Of a DNA stretch of 64,000 bases, positions 1 to 11,667 are shown in pieces (the first letter of the stretch is position 1; each line of letters opens with the position of its first letter). Location: assembly GCF_958979055.1 (NCBI RefSeq), contig NC_084888.1:193501-257500 (forward strand), in the 5' to 3' direction. Below the pieces are notes generated by a model. That model worked only from the letters and a program-made list of their open reading frames with translations. It ran no database searches and was not told the origin of the DNA. Origin of the DNA: Alnus glutinosa. Taxonomy: Eukaryota > Streptophyta > Magnoliopsida > Fagales > Betulaceae. Position numbers and translations under genes: made by a program.

Positions 1-17
1 TATATATATATATATAT

Positions 18-188
18 GAGTAATGCTACATGTCATACCCATGTCCCTCTTGTATCCCTCTAAAAATGAGGTGGCTTTTAAAATCACCATTGAGCTTGTG
101 ATTGATCAAAATTCAATTTTGATCACATGGTGATTTTAAAAGCCACATCATTTTTAGAGGGACATGGGTATGACGTTTAGAATTACTC
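18..188. mobile_element. fold-back MITE
   Basis: The two halves are near-perfect inverted copies. The left arm (about 18-98) starts GAGTAATGCTACATGTCATA and the right arm reads the same on the minus strand, ending AATTACTC at 188. Both arms share the blocks CATACCCATGTCCCTCT and GGCTTTTAAAATCACCAT. There is no coding capacity. This is the layout of a short non-autonomous DNA transposon. No clear target duplication was found, partly because a TA repeat lies directly on the left. Confidence 0.7.
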
Positions 189-490
189 ATTTTTTTTTTC
201 TCTCTCAAGATCTAAGAAGATTTTTTATTTTTTTTTCCCCCTTGAGTGCATGTATAGTTATAATTAATCAACACGCTTTGGCTACTTCCTTTTTCTTGTG
301 CATGCATGTAACATGTTGATGAGATCGATGATCTGTCAGCATCTGATACGGAAGATGCGCCCTTGACCCTTATTTAGTTGGTTAAGTTAAGTCATACCGT
401 TTACTAAATGTAACTTAAGATACTAATTTATTCAATAAAGCTGACTCAGCTTCCGTTCAATCTGATTTGTACCTAACGATTCATTTCTAA

Positions 491-635
491 GGGAGATGAT
501 ATACTCACAACCTCCACCCAACTCCCACACAATTCCCACTCACATGTGTGTGGATCCCATGCACGTGGGTTCCACACATATGTGAGTGAGGGTTGTGTGA
601 AAGTTGGGTGGGAGTTGTAAGACAAGCATTTCCCC
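491..635. mobile_element. fold-back MITE with 8-bp target duplication
   Basis: A 145-bp inverted repeat. The left arm carries ACTCACAACCTCCACCCAAC and CCACACA; the right arm is its inverted copy. It is flanked by ATTTCTAA (483-490) and ATTTCCAA (636-643), an 8-bp target duplication with one difference. The duplication length suggests a Mutator-like or hAT origin. No coding capacity. Confidence 0.7.
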
Positions 636-811
636 ATTTCCAATTACTTCATGCAATGTAAACATGAATGAAGCGACTCCAAGGCAAGACCCACAAATGG
701 GGATCGATCGGAACATATGATTTATGAGGATCGGAGCTGATCAAATGTTCCACTAAATTTTTCATGCCTACCAAAAAGACAACTTTATTTGATGGTTGTA
801 ATATAAATTAA

Positions 812-1826
812 GTTAAATATATAATAAATACCTGAATCAATCTGCGATTTGAAAATAATCTTTGATTTTTTTAATTTTAAACATTTACTTATTAATTTTT
901 TCGCGTTTTTAAATTGGATCATTCTGTCTATTTTTCATTTAATTTTGTTAATTCTATTTGGTTAAGTCACTGTTTGACCACGTCAGCATTGACAATTAAG
1001 TCTAAAAATGTCATTTCAATATTTTCTAATTTTTTTTAAATAATTTTATTCAAAAATAATAAAATAATTTTATTTAATAATTTTCAGCCACCCCCGTTGG
1101 CCACCAGGGGGCAGCCGGCCACCCCCATTTTGGCCAAGGGGATGGCTCTGCAACCCCCTTGGCCGGTCTGGGATAGCTGAACCACCTCACATGAGGCGGT
1201 TAGGCCATCCCATGGCAAAAAAAAAAAAAAAAAAAATTGATGGGTTTTGGCTCTTGGCCACCGACCAAACCCTCTAAAAAAATTTTAGGGTTTGTTCATG
1301 GGGTGGTTTGGCCACATCCAAGGGCCAAAAGCTTGTAAAACTTTTTTAGGGTTTGCCTATGGAGACCATCGGCCACCCCCCAGATTAGCCCCAAGGACCA
1401 AAACCCATAAATTTTAATTTTAATTTTTTAGTTTTTTTTCCTGCCATGGGGTTGCCGAACCACCCCCCATGGGGTGGTTTGGCCACCCCCTTGGCCAAAA
1501 TGGGAGTAGCCAACCGGCCCCATGGTAGCCTTCTCTTTTTTCTTTTTCTTTTTTTAATTATTATTATTATTTTATTATTTTTAAATAAAATTATTAAAAA
1601 AAAATAAGGAAATATTGAAACGGTATCATTTTTAAGCTTAGTTGTCGATAGTGACGTGGCTAAACAGTGACTCAGCCCAACGGAATTAACAAATTTGAAT
1701 GGAAAATGAACGAAATGACTCAATTCAAAAACGCAAAAAAGTTAAAAGAGTAAATGTTTAAAATTAAAAAGTGAGTGATCATTTTCAAATCGAGCGTCGA
1801 TTCAGGAATTTATTATACATTTACCC
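812..1826. mobile_element. non-autonomous Mutator-like element with long terminal inverted repeats
   Basis: The ends (about 812-1090 and 1555-1826) are inverted copies over roughly 270 bp. They share blocks such as ATAATAAAT, AATTTTAAACATTTACT, GAGTCACTGTTT or its variant, and TTTCAATATTT. The element is flanked by a perfect 10-bp direct repeat TATAAATTAA at 802-811 and 1827-1836. Long inverted ends with a 9-11 bp target duplication are the mark of Mutator-like elements. The core (about 1085-1530) is GC-rich and itself partly palindromic, built of GGCCACCCCC-type blocks. No transposase is present, so it must be moved in trans. The small ORF at 1385-1723 on the minus strand lies across core and arm and is not a gene. 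Confidence 0.85.
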
Positions 1827-2155
1827 TATAAATTAATCGTTGGACGTCAAAAAGAGTTTTAACTATAGAATTGAATGCTTGTAACAGAAACACGTCCTGG
1901 ACGGTGGATTCTATATATAATAGTCATTTTGCAGTCAAGAAATGTTACTTAGAAGATTATTATATTATTATCATAAGATTGAGATGACATGACAGTACAA
2001 ATTAATCATTAGATTTTCTTTTTTTTCACACATCTATTCTACTAGAAAATTTGAAAAAAGGGCAAGGATTGGATGGTATTGAAGGTGGGTCTTACGCATT
2101 TTAATGTCTCCTTACTTTTCCCATCACCCATAGAAGGCAACTACCAAACTGAAAA

Positions 2156-2327
2156 GAGAAATGTTAGACATCTCAACATTTTTTTTTCAGAATTTGGTTC
2201 CAAACTGATGTGTCACAATCCTATGAGATTATGACACATTTTTCAAAATGATAGATCTCATGAGATTATGACACATCAGTTTGAAACTAAATTCTGAAAA
2301 CAAGTGTTTAAATGCCTAGCATTCCTC
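2156..2327. mobile_element. fold-back MITE with 9-bp target duplication
   Basis: A 172-bp inverted repeat starting GAGAAATGTTAG and ending CTAGCATTCCTC. The arms share TTCAGAATTTGGTT (or variant) and AAACTGATGTGTCA. It is flanked by AACTGAAAA (2147-2155) and AACTGGAAA (2328-2336), a 9-bp target duplication with one difference. No coding capacity. The size, fold-back form and duplication suggest a deleted Mutator-like family. Confidence 0.75.
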
Positions 2328-3039
2328 AACTGGAAATGCATAGAACCAAAATGCAAGTGGTTGAGACGGCATTCATGACAGGGACAAATCCGAAAGAAAG
2401 AAAGTGCATTAGCTAGCACCCAAATCTAGAAAAAAGAAGAAGACGGTAGCATGGTCAAAAGAATAGTGCGTATCCAAATTCAACGGCAATTTTATGTGCA
2501 AACTGCAAAGTTAAAAAAGTCACGAATCCCCAGTGAGTTTCGGACCTGGATATTTGAAATGCTTGACTTTTTGGGCTACCCCTCCCTTGACCGTTCAAAC
2601 TTTGAACAAGCAATTGCATGAATTTCCATTCCGATTTCCCTCTTCACAGCGCCCAGAGGTAAAAATCCTCGCTGTCTGTGCAAAGCGCAAATCCAGTAAA
2701 CAATGAAACTGAACCCAAAATAGAGAGAACCGTTTGATTATATTTCGGGATTCTCACTGGAATTACATGTATTATGTATACATGGAGCTGGTTCGTAGCT
2801 GGTTCCCTGTTCAGTATATGATCAATTGCGCATGTTTTTGACTGATTGGAAGGCATACACTAATAACAGGGAATCATCGCATATATAAAGCAACTTGTTA
2901 ATACTACAAAATTCTGGGGCGAATCTGAAAAGACAATCTAACATGTAAAGCACTTAATATCAACCCCAAAACTTCATCATAGTCAGGGAAAACAAATTTG
3001 AGACAAAGAAGTAGGGAAAATATAAATATGAAAAAAATT
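2328..3039. other. 3' flank of the small basic-protein gene
   Basis: About 700 bp between the MITE and the stop codon of the gene at 3040-3375. It probably holds that gene's 3' UTR on the minus strand. The ORF at 2644-2856 has no recognisable domain. I see no other gene. Confidence 0.4.
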
Positions 3040-3375
3040 CTACCAGAGGCAGGTGGAGTTATTTTTTTTGTTCTGGTTGTTAAGGAGTCGCAGGAATCTT
3101 CTTCTGCGGTAGTAGAAACCGTATCTGAACCTGGAACAGACCAACTTCCTGATTCTACGAGCGGATCGTAGCCTCAGGCATATGACCCTCTTCACCCGGA
3201 CCAAGGACCTCTTGATTCTCTCCGAGAGACTCCTTTTTCTGCAGAACTGATAGCTTCTAAGGAACAGTTGTCTCTTCTCCATCATCATGTAGTTCTGCTC
3301 CGCTGTGTAGTACCCAAATGATTCGTTCCTGAATATTGGGTTTAGACCTACAACATGATTCTGATTCTGAATCAT
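3040..3375 (-). CDS. small, highly basic conserved-type plant protein, unknown function
   Basis: Single-exon frame of 111 aa if read from the ATG at 3375 (starts MIQNQNHVVGLNP). A longer frame upstream has no ATG start. The N-terminal third is neutral and Asn/Tyr-rich. A MMMEKRQLFLRSYQF segment leads into a strongly basic, amphipathic middle (about residues 40-100) in which Arg/Lys alternate with Leu/Val, including RKRSLSERIKRSLVRVKRV and FYYRRRRFLRLL. The tail is Asn/Lys-rich. There is no signal peptide or obvious catalytic motif. The regular basic-hydrophobic pattern over 60 residues is hard to get from random DNA, and similar small uncharacterised proteins occur in plants. Nucleic-acid or membrane binding is possible but is only a guess. 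Confidence 0.6.
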   Translation of the reverse strand: MIQNQNHVVGLNPIFRNESFGYYTAEQNYMMMEKRQLFLRSYQFCRKRSLSERIKRSLVRVKRVICLRLRSARRIRKLVCSRFRYGFYYRRRRFLRLLNNQNKKNNSTCLW

Positions 3376-5087
3376 GATGCCCTTGAAAGTGGCCAAAGGC
3401 ACAGAGAGAGGCAGACTCTACTTTCGGTCGTGCCTGAAGACCAACAGTAATAAATAGAAAAAGAACGGTTTCGGGGAAAAGAAATAAATATAAGCAGAGG
3501 GGCTAGATTTGGGATCTGAACTGTAGAAATTCTTCCCACCTGTCTTTTCCGTTGCTTTGCTTTACTTTACTTTGCATTAGCGCATTAGCAAGCGAGTAGT
3601 GCGCCGCCGCAGTAGCGAATCCAAATTCATGACCTTTCTTTTCTTTTTCTTTTTCTTTTTTTCCTTCCTCTTATTGTGCAAACAAAAACACACATATAAA
3701 GTGGTAATTACAAAAAAATAAAGTAGTAATTGGACTACTTTTAACACGTGGATAGTGGGATTTTAGTCTAATCTTTTTTCTTTTTGGATAGACGGTCACG
3801 TGACTTTTGTGTTTCCCCTTATCTTCTTGTCTATTTTTATATCTTCATCCGTGGCCCATTTCGCCCATGGTTAGGTTAGACAATATGAATCATATGATGT
3901 CATCTAGTAGGCTCCACGGTCACTTCCACATGGGCCGTTTCTAGGCCCCTAATAGGATGCATGGTTTGACCAACACCAAAATTCAGGTCCTCTCTCTCAA
4001 CACGGCAGCTTGTTACAGATGATTACATCAATACAACTACAGACTACAGTGATAGCGAAATTAGTTTAGAGTATTTTTATTATTTTTCATTTGGCTGAGA
4101 AGAAACCATGCGTGCTAAGCAATTGGTGTAGGTGGGGGGATGAGATAAGATCCTTCGAGTTTAACTATTTCAACGCGGTTCATGCCGCTTTTTTCTTTAC
4201 GGCATTGAAATCACCTTACTTTTCTATTTGATTTATATTTTGTGAAGCTTTAAACAAATAAAGACCTCAAAAACAAGAGAGAGAGAGAGAGAAACACGTC
4301 TTTGTAAAGGCTTTCCTTGACTTCTACACCAAGAGTCAAAATTGGAGCCAGAACGTGACCTTTAATCGATTTCTGCTGCAGCTAATCAACTGTTTTCAAA
4401 AATAAAAAAAATGATCTAACTCAATACATAGATAGCCGTCATTTGAAAAATGGAAACATTTCCTTAAGGCATGCAAGGCACAGATTCATTTATTCTCTAG
4501 GTTGTTGGGAGGAATTTTTGGAGCAGGCCATTTGAGAAACTTCTTCATACCATCATCTTAACAAATTCGAGAATAAGAATATAAGATAATCAACGCAAAA
4601 TATAAGATAATCAACGCAACAAATATGGAAAAGACAATTTGGTCACTTCCAATACCATGCAAATAGATCTCCATCTTTGAAAATCTCTCCTCTGCAAGGC
4701 AAGGGCTTTCTTCTTCTAGTGAGACTTTTCCCCCTTCTCTTAGTGAAAACCCTTATCCTATGGAGAAAAAGAGCTTCTCGAAACATCGTTGTATGCATTT
4801 CCTCCAATGACCCCAACCAACACTACAATGCTCTAATCCCATTTGCTTGTCACTGCGACTCCACCTCTAGTCGCCTTCCGTTGTAAAATTACCAGTCACG
4901 ATAACCCTCTTTTTTTCACTTGCGAGTTTAGAATATTTTGGATTGTACCTTATAGCATCATATGGGTTTAACCAGTAATGATTATTGCAAAAGACTCCAC
5001 TTTTATTGCTTTTAGATTTTCTATGTACTTGTATGTTCTTTGTATTTATTAATTAGGGATGATGACCCCCCCCCCCCCCCCCCCCCC

Positions 5088-5140
<53 letters not shown>

Positions 5141-5968
5141 GAAAGAAAGTGAAAGGACTTTGTTTGATAGAACTTTTTATTTCTTTCTTTTTAAAACATG
5201 AACAAAAACAAACAAGTCAAAATACAAAACATTCAAAACTGAACCTAGATTTGTATATTTTTCGAAAGTGCAAACAATTTATCGAATATAATATCTTAAG
5301 CATGATCATAGATAAAAGAGAGCCACTCCGTGAACCGAGAAACTTAAATGTGACATTACTGGGGATTTTCCACTAGCAAATAGTGCTAAGATGCATAAAG
5401 CGTGGTTTTCTCGTTTTGTACAGCTATCGTGGGCTAAGCCATTTGCAAACAGACTGGAAATACACGTGGTAGTTATCAAGTGGCCACTCTTTTCAAGGGT
5501 ATGACATTATCCCCTTCCCTTAAAAGGTGGGAAGACCAGCCACGAAGAGAGAAAGATCTTTACAACATGGCGAAATATAATTGACAATACGATCGGTTGT
5601 AAAACCAAACCCTAAAGAAAATAATGATGAACGAAGTCTCAACTTCGAATGCCAGCGCTAAAAAGCCTATGAAATCCGATGGGAACAGTAATCTTGAATG
5701 TTTAATTTCATGTTTAACTTCTGTATCTATAATGCACAACGGACAAACAGGCCACTCAAGATGATTTAGTTGGAAGCCTAATGTCAGTGACAGGGAGAGA
5801 GGCGAACTGAAAGCTTCAAAACTCGAGGTACATTTACACCAACATCAGCACACAATTAAGCTAATCAGGCTTTCTCAAATCATAAACAGCATTTGACAAT
5901 TCTCTCAACCCCTTCCTTCCTTTAAGAGGACATTTCTTACCTGCCTCTCGCAGTTTCTTCATGCTCTG
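3376..5968. other. intergenic region, no gene seen
   Basis: Contains the promoter side of the minus-strand gene ending at 3375 and the 3' flank of the LAZ1 homolog. The most unusual stretch is a C22 run (5066-5087) followed after three bases by an A40 run (5091-5130). The small ORFs at 4677-4886 and 5059-5376 show no recognisable domain, and the second is generated by the homopolymers. Confidence 0.5.
5066..5130. repeat. poly(C)22 / poly(A)40 homopolymer junction
   Basis: Row of 22 cytosines (5066-5087), then ATT, then 40 adenines (5091-5130). This is low-complexity sequence, prone to replication slippage and to sequencing error, so its exact length should not be trusted. Confidence 0.9.
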
Positions 5969-6995
5969 TCACCTAGTCCCACTTTCTTTTGCTGCAGGAA
6001 CCTTTGAAGGGTAACCGGACATATCCAAATCAATAAGTGACATATCATATGGTACAGATAAAGAATTTGTGGCATCCACAAGCAGGGAAGATCTCATCGC
6101 ATCAGGTTGTGAAGAATCAGTTACAGAGTCAGGATTTTTAGGAGTGCTTGTACTAGAAGATGAGAGACTAGAGAGCTGTATGTCATCCAACTTGTTTCCA
6201 AAAATATGTTTGTTTCTTCTTACAGACTCCATCTCAGGACCAGTTGGCACAAAGGTGCGTGACCGATACTTCCTGGTTCCCTCATCACCCTCATTGTGGT
6301 TGTAAAGAACGTAATCATGGTAAGTCGGTGCAAACTACAAAATGGTAAAAATATGATCATCAGCATGGATAGAGCAAAGCCAAAAAAAGAAAAACGAAGA
6401 AGAAAAGAAAGAGGCATGCTTGTCCAAGAGAGGAAATGAGCAAAGTAGATTTTATTAGCATTATTGAGGCATGCTTTTGGACAAACCTTCTGGCAAAGCA
6501 TGTGGGAGAGAATGAAATGTTCACACTTAACCACCTTCAGATTAATTCCCCCACCATAAGAGGTAGAATACCAAGCCCTTCACTATTGGCAGAGATAATA
6601 GAGTACAGCTTACCTGGTGGACTGTGTCATGGTAAAAGTCATTTAACTTTAAGGCATGTGCAAGGCTTCCTGTCAGACCACGGGAGACACCAATATTGGC
6701 ACCAGCATACTCTTTGTATGGAAATGCATAGAGGTGGCCTACAGCAGCAATAAGCATTTCAACACATATAATGAAATTTTGAAATTGAGCAGCTTCCTCT
6801 GCATCCTTGATGAATCCAGACTTCGCAGCAAGGAAAACCAAAACACCCTAAAATGCAAACAAGAAATTCAGAGAGATGGTGGAAGATCCCACAGTTCTGC
6901 TTAATTTTCCAAAAAATAAAAAGTGTAATGCAATTCAATTTTGTAAAACCTGTATTTGAGCGAGTGTATGTGTGTGCGCGCGAGTGTGTGTGTGT

Positions 6996-7026
<31 letters not shown>

Positions 7027-10000
7027 TAATAGTTGCTTTATGAGATACATCATACGTATTGATGTCTGAAATCCTAAATAAAGTACTTGCAAGAGCTTAA
7101 ATTAGAAATTTCCACAATTTCACCTTAAATCAGAAAAGGGGGAAAAGAATCTGAGAAGTCATTAGAGCAGAACACCATACTTTGGATAATTTGACCATTC
7201 TTTTTCACAAGAAACACAAAATAGTCCCAAATGTCCATGTTGCAATTAATTAACAAAAGAAATGCAAAGGGAAACTGTCCTAAAAATGCTACTAAAATCA
7301 TTGAAGTGGTTACAGAATTCTCCTTTCCAAAGTTGCTTTAGGACACATGCATAAGATAACAAAGGAAGTATCTAGCTGTACCTGCCAATAAGTCAGGAAG
7401 ACAACTGATTTAATTAAAATAAACTTTGGGACTGGATTGAATGGCTGAAGCAGATCTTTGCATGCCACATAAAACAATGCCAAAGCATAAAGAGCCACCG
7501 TGTATGAGATTGTATAGATGATAGTGAGATACAGGTATGATTGGTTTGGACTGAAATTTCCATCTTCATATTTTCCTTTTGCATAAAGTATGAGAGTAAC
7601 GGCAACTAAAATGGGCTTCAAAATCACAAACTGCAAACACCCCTGCTTGCATCTACGTATAAAACGCCTGCATTAACAATTTCAGAAATGAGAGCTGATC
7701 AAACATGTCTAAGGATGTAATATTCAGATAAACAATTGTCTTCACAAGACTGTAAAATAATTGCTTATAATTTCCCAGCAACTGTTGAGTTATACTCGGG
7801 CTTTTCATATGGTGTAGAGAAGCTAAAATCATGTACGTAATTAAGTATCACACGAAGGGATGATTGAAAGTGTAGAGTTGTGTAAAGAAACTCACCCATC
7901 TAGTGGTATGGGAGGGACGCAACAGGTCATCAGATACCATGATGGCTTCAGAACCCGACCACTTAAACTGAGCACAACAGCTCCTGGGCCACCAACCCAT
8001 CCCAGGCACAATGACAGGAAATTATAGATGACCCATGCTTCATAGCTGAAACAATAAAACATTATATTATTATCGTATTTCACCATATGAAGATTATTTC
8101 TGAACAAAAATAACTTCTTATCATCCTTTATTTTTCTTTTTTTCTCAAAAATGAAAAAAAGCTATTAAAAACCCAGGCACTGATATACAACAAGTTTCTT
8201 TTTCTATTTTAGTAAAGCAACTTTGATTCACTCCTGTAAACAGAGAAAACAAGACAGTGGGAAAGAAAAAAGAACAAATACTACTTATAAAAGAAAAAGA
8301 AAAAGAACAAAAAACACAAACACAAACACACACACACACACACACACACAGATACCCAGGGGAAAACAATTTTTAACCCGGTTTCTATTCTTGTCACTAT
8401 GCAACACTGGTCTAGTTAAAACAAGCTTTAATTAAATCACCAGACAAAGTACAATCTCCAAAGCATAACTGCCAGAAATTTACATCTAGTGTATTGACTC
8501 CTCACAAATAACAATATGATGAACTTCACAAGAGCCGTTTGCACTTTGCAGGAAGCATTTAAAAGAATTGGAAGAGAAATTATATGGGTGGCAAGGGACT
8601 TAAGATTTATAAATTGAGGGTTCTCATGTAAAGTTCGATAAGGTAAGGAATCTCAAAATCCCAAATGGCAGTAGAGGAGGGAATTGGAGGGCTCAAATTC
8701 CTACTAAATAGCACCAAAAGTGGAGTCATTTTATCAACCTTCACATGGTTGTATTTCCATCAATGGCAGCGGCACCACTGCAGTAGCATAACAATTGCTG
8801 CAACTGTCACCATCACCATAACCCCTACAATCACCAGCACCTCTGCCCACTATACTGACAACATTCCTTGAGAAAATAATTTTGTTGAACTTCTTGTAAC
8901 AAGAAACTTTGCTTTGCTAATTACTAAAGAAAATGCTGTTGATCAATACAACCAGAACACCCAGTAAAATATCTTCACAAGCATTTCAAGAATGCATCCA
9001 GACAACCAGAAGAGCCAACAGGAACAAAAATTTGAGTTCAACAGAAAATTGGAATACAAGTATAGATTTCAATGTTGCAACTTAAATAGTTTAAAGGCCA
9101 CAAAGACACTAATTCATATCTAGCTATGCTTGTTGTTTTGTCTAGTGTCTACTATCAAAATGTTATATCACACACTGATACCATAATTATCTACGTACAT
9201 CTTATGTATGTGTGTTATCTGGATGAAATCATTCACATTTGAAATACAGTCATTAATTTTCTAGAGTCAAACAAAACAAGGGTAGACAAAAGCATAAATA
9301 TATAATAAACCAGAGATTGGTGCGAACCATATTGTTTTCAGTAAAACTAGCAGAGAAGAAAATTAGATACAAACGCAGACAAACTTACACTTCCCGAATG
9401 GAATTAAAATAGATTGAGCCCTTGGGCAAAACCAGGGACAAGAAAGACATTAATGCATAAACCTGTCAAGGAAAACAAAATTAAGATGTTAGTGAAATAC
9501 TGCAAAGAACATAAAATGCAATACAGATTAGCATCTTTAAAATGTAGCCTTCAGCAAGTATCAAGGCAAATGGATGGGAAAATACGAGGGAAAAAGAAAA
9601 GATGAATAAAGGCCAAAATGGAAAATATCATAAGTGAGATACATTACAAAGGAGATAATGAATGAGATGAAGAAGCCAAATGATGTGTTCCTTCTAAGTT
9701 AATCAAGATATATAGCTGTAAATGAGTAGATATGCTCAACCAATAAGAGTAACCTATAAGTTTAATAAACGAAAACAGAATTCCAGAATTCCAGAATTCC
9801 AATTTTTCACTTGAATAAAAATGGAGCAAATGTATTGCCTACAAAGAAAGCAAGCTTTTAACCAAATGAGTTCTGGATTTTTTTTTCTTCTTCCCTTTTT
9901 GATCTTTACTTTAGAAAGTCGAGTATTTTCTTACCCCTAGGTGTCTTCTGTTAATCATTGAGAGCATTGAAGAGAAAGCATGCAGTCCCAGTGTCCCACA

Positions 10001-10419
10001 CAATCAGACACTCTCATGTCATATGATAGCAAAAGAACAGATGAATGACCCTAACACCACGTCAAAGTACCCAACGTGGGAAACTCAAATCAAGTTAACT
10101 TGGCACTTCTAACACCACTATCTGATGAGTGCATAAAGTTTCAAGACAAGCTTTCAGGACAGGAAAGAACAAAGTCGCAGCTCTAGCAGATAATGCATCC
10201 ATGGCAACATATAAATGCATAATGCTAATAACAATTCGGAGAATACCATGTCAACGCACTCACCGGAACCATGAAGATGATGCGGACGATAAATCGCTGA
10301 TAAGTAGGTTCAGTGTAATTCAAAAGGTGCCTGTAGATGTGCATAATAGCCAGACAAATGGCTCCGACCGTGCAAATAAACGCAACAATGCTAAAATAGA
10401 TTGCCACCATTTCCACCAT
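5969..10419 (-). CDS. LAZ1 homolog (DUF300 / Ost-alpha / TMEM184 family membrane protein)
   Basis: Six coding exons on the minus strand (10419-10264, 9462-9389, 8045-7896, 7667-7382, 6847-6614, 6334-5969) join in one frame to 421 aa, with GT-AG introns throughout. The start MVEMVAIYF lies two bases after a CAG acceptor, so a 5'-UTR intron (10891-10422) is likely. Residues 4-29 form the first membrane helix. Family blocks in order are YEAWVIYNFLSLCLGWVGGP, LKPSWYLMTCC, RFIRRCKQGCLQFVILKP, YAKGKYEDGNF, ACKDLLQPFNPVPKF, AAKSGFIKDAEEA and YAFPYKEYAGANIG. After about residue 310 comes a hydrophilic Ser-rich cytosolic tail ending AAKESGTR. Arabidopsis LAZ1 and its homologs are tonoplast or endomembrane proteins linked to cell death and brassinosteroid signalling. 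The length is closer to LAZ1 homolog 2 (about 400 aa) than to LAZ1 itself. The gene is divergent from RH3. Confidence 0.92.
6961..7026. repeat. (TG)n/(GA)n microsatellite in a LAZ1-homolog intron
   Basis: Alternating purine-pyrimidine TGTGTG/CGCG tract followed by a GAGAGA tract between exons 5 and 4 of the minus-strand gene. A CA repeat of the same kind lies at 8328-8350. Confidence 0.85.
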
Positions 10420-10891
10420 GTCTGAACAAATTTTCCAACAAAAGTCAGTTCATTCCCGCATTAACAACAATAACAAAAAAAAAAAAAAAAGAAAAAAAAA
10501 AAAAGAGAGTCAAGGAGCTGTTTTCCGAAATTATATATACAGACACACAGAGAAAAGAGAATTTATGATACAAACCTAGGTCGGTATCTATAGGCTACAA
10601 GATACTATGCTTCTTCTTTTAGTGTTAGAATAATTGCATATGAATAACCGAATCAAAGTGGAGGAGTGGCTTTGCCGAAATTTTAAAATCCCTAATCCTT
10701 CCGGGCTATATTCGCCCGCCGTCCCCGAAAATGAAAAATAAAAAGGTAAAAGTCTTCGCTAATAGAGCAATAAGTTTGATTCTTGAACTATAAGATAATA
10801 AATAAAAGAATTGACGCAATCTTCGGATAATGCAACATATTATAACATGATTGGCGTGGAACCGATAATTTGGGAATAGAACGAACTTTAC

Positions 10892-11667
10892 CTGGTTAGA
10901 GATCGGGAATTCAAATAGGAACAAGGGTGAAAGAGGCCAGAAAACGAAGACGGCCGATCTGAACGGGGTGTGATATTGTATGGTAAGAACAGTAAGGAAC
11001 AAGGACAGAGAGGCTTCAGTGGCAGCCAATAATGGCGGCTGTTACAGTCTCGGTGTAAACGGAATGGAATACAGTTGGAAAATGCTTAAACAAATAATCC
11101 ATAACTACGAGGACATGATACGAACCAGGAGAAGATTATTTCATATTTTGATCTGTAAAATAAGAAAAAAGTTAATAAATAAAAAGAAATTACCTCAAGT
11201 TTCCAAGCCGGCCTCATGGGCCAGAATATTGGCCCATTCCAATCCCCTAGCAGTTTGACGGGCCTGGTAGGACGTCATACTCATCTTGAGGCAGAGGAGA
11301 ACATAAGGAGAGTCACGGGTTTTCGGGTCCACCCGAGAAGAAATATCTGTCTTTGTTTCAAAGAAAAGGGAAAGGAAAAAGGCCATACAACCGGTGCTCC
11401 CCCCAAGTAGTAGTTTTTGTAGTAGCAACCGAGGTGGAGGTTTGAAAGGCCATACATTTTGAAGAAGGGTGTGGCCTTATCTCCCTCTCTCTTTCTCTCT
11501 TTCTCTTTTGTCTGTGTTCCTCACCCTATCCCCTCCCTTGTAAAAGAAATCTGCACGCCGCCTACAACACATTTTTAGGTTTCTCTTTTTTTAGTACTTT
11601 GAGCAAAGCATTTTCTGCTCTCAATACATACACTACTACTCTTAAACATCTTCTGCTGCTGTTAAAA
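10892..11667. promoter_or_regulatory. shared upstream region of the divergent LAZ1-homolog / RH3 pair
   Basis: The LAZ1-homolog 5' UTR, inferred from a donor CAG/GTAAAG at 10891 on the minus strand, and the RH3 start at 11668 lie head to head, so under 800 bp must hold both promoters. No TATA box is obvious on the RH3 side. Instead there is a pyrimidine patch at 11481-11509, common in TATA-less promoters of plastid-protein genes. Whether the two genes are co-regulated cannot be seen from sequence. Confidence 0.5.
11481..11509 (+). promoter_or_regulatory. CT-rich (Y-patch-like) tract upstream of RH3
   Basis: A 29-bp run of C and T about 160-190 bp upstream of the RH3 ATG. Pyrimidine patches near the transcription start are a known core-promoter element of plant genes without TATA boxes. 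Its role here is inferred. Confidence 0.4.

Noticed and set aside
1385-1723. 112-codon minus-strand ORF
   Set aside because: Lies across the GC-rich core and right arm of the Mutator-like element; the protein is low-complexity (KKRKRKKRR, poly-I/K) with no domain.
8145-8435. ORFs on both strands around a CA repeat
   Set aside because: Generated by the (CA)n microsatellite (poly-CV and poly-TH proteins) within a LAZ1-homolog intron.
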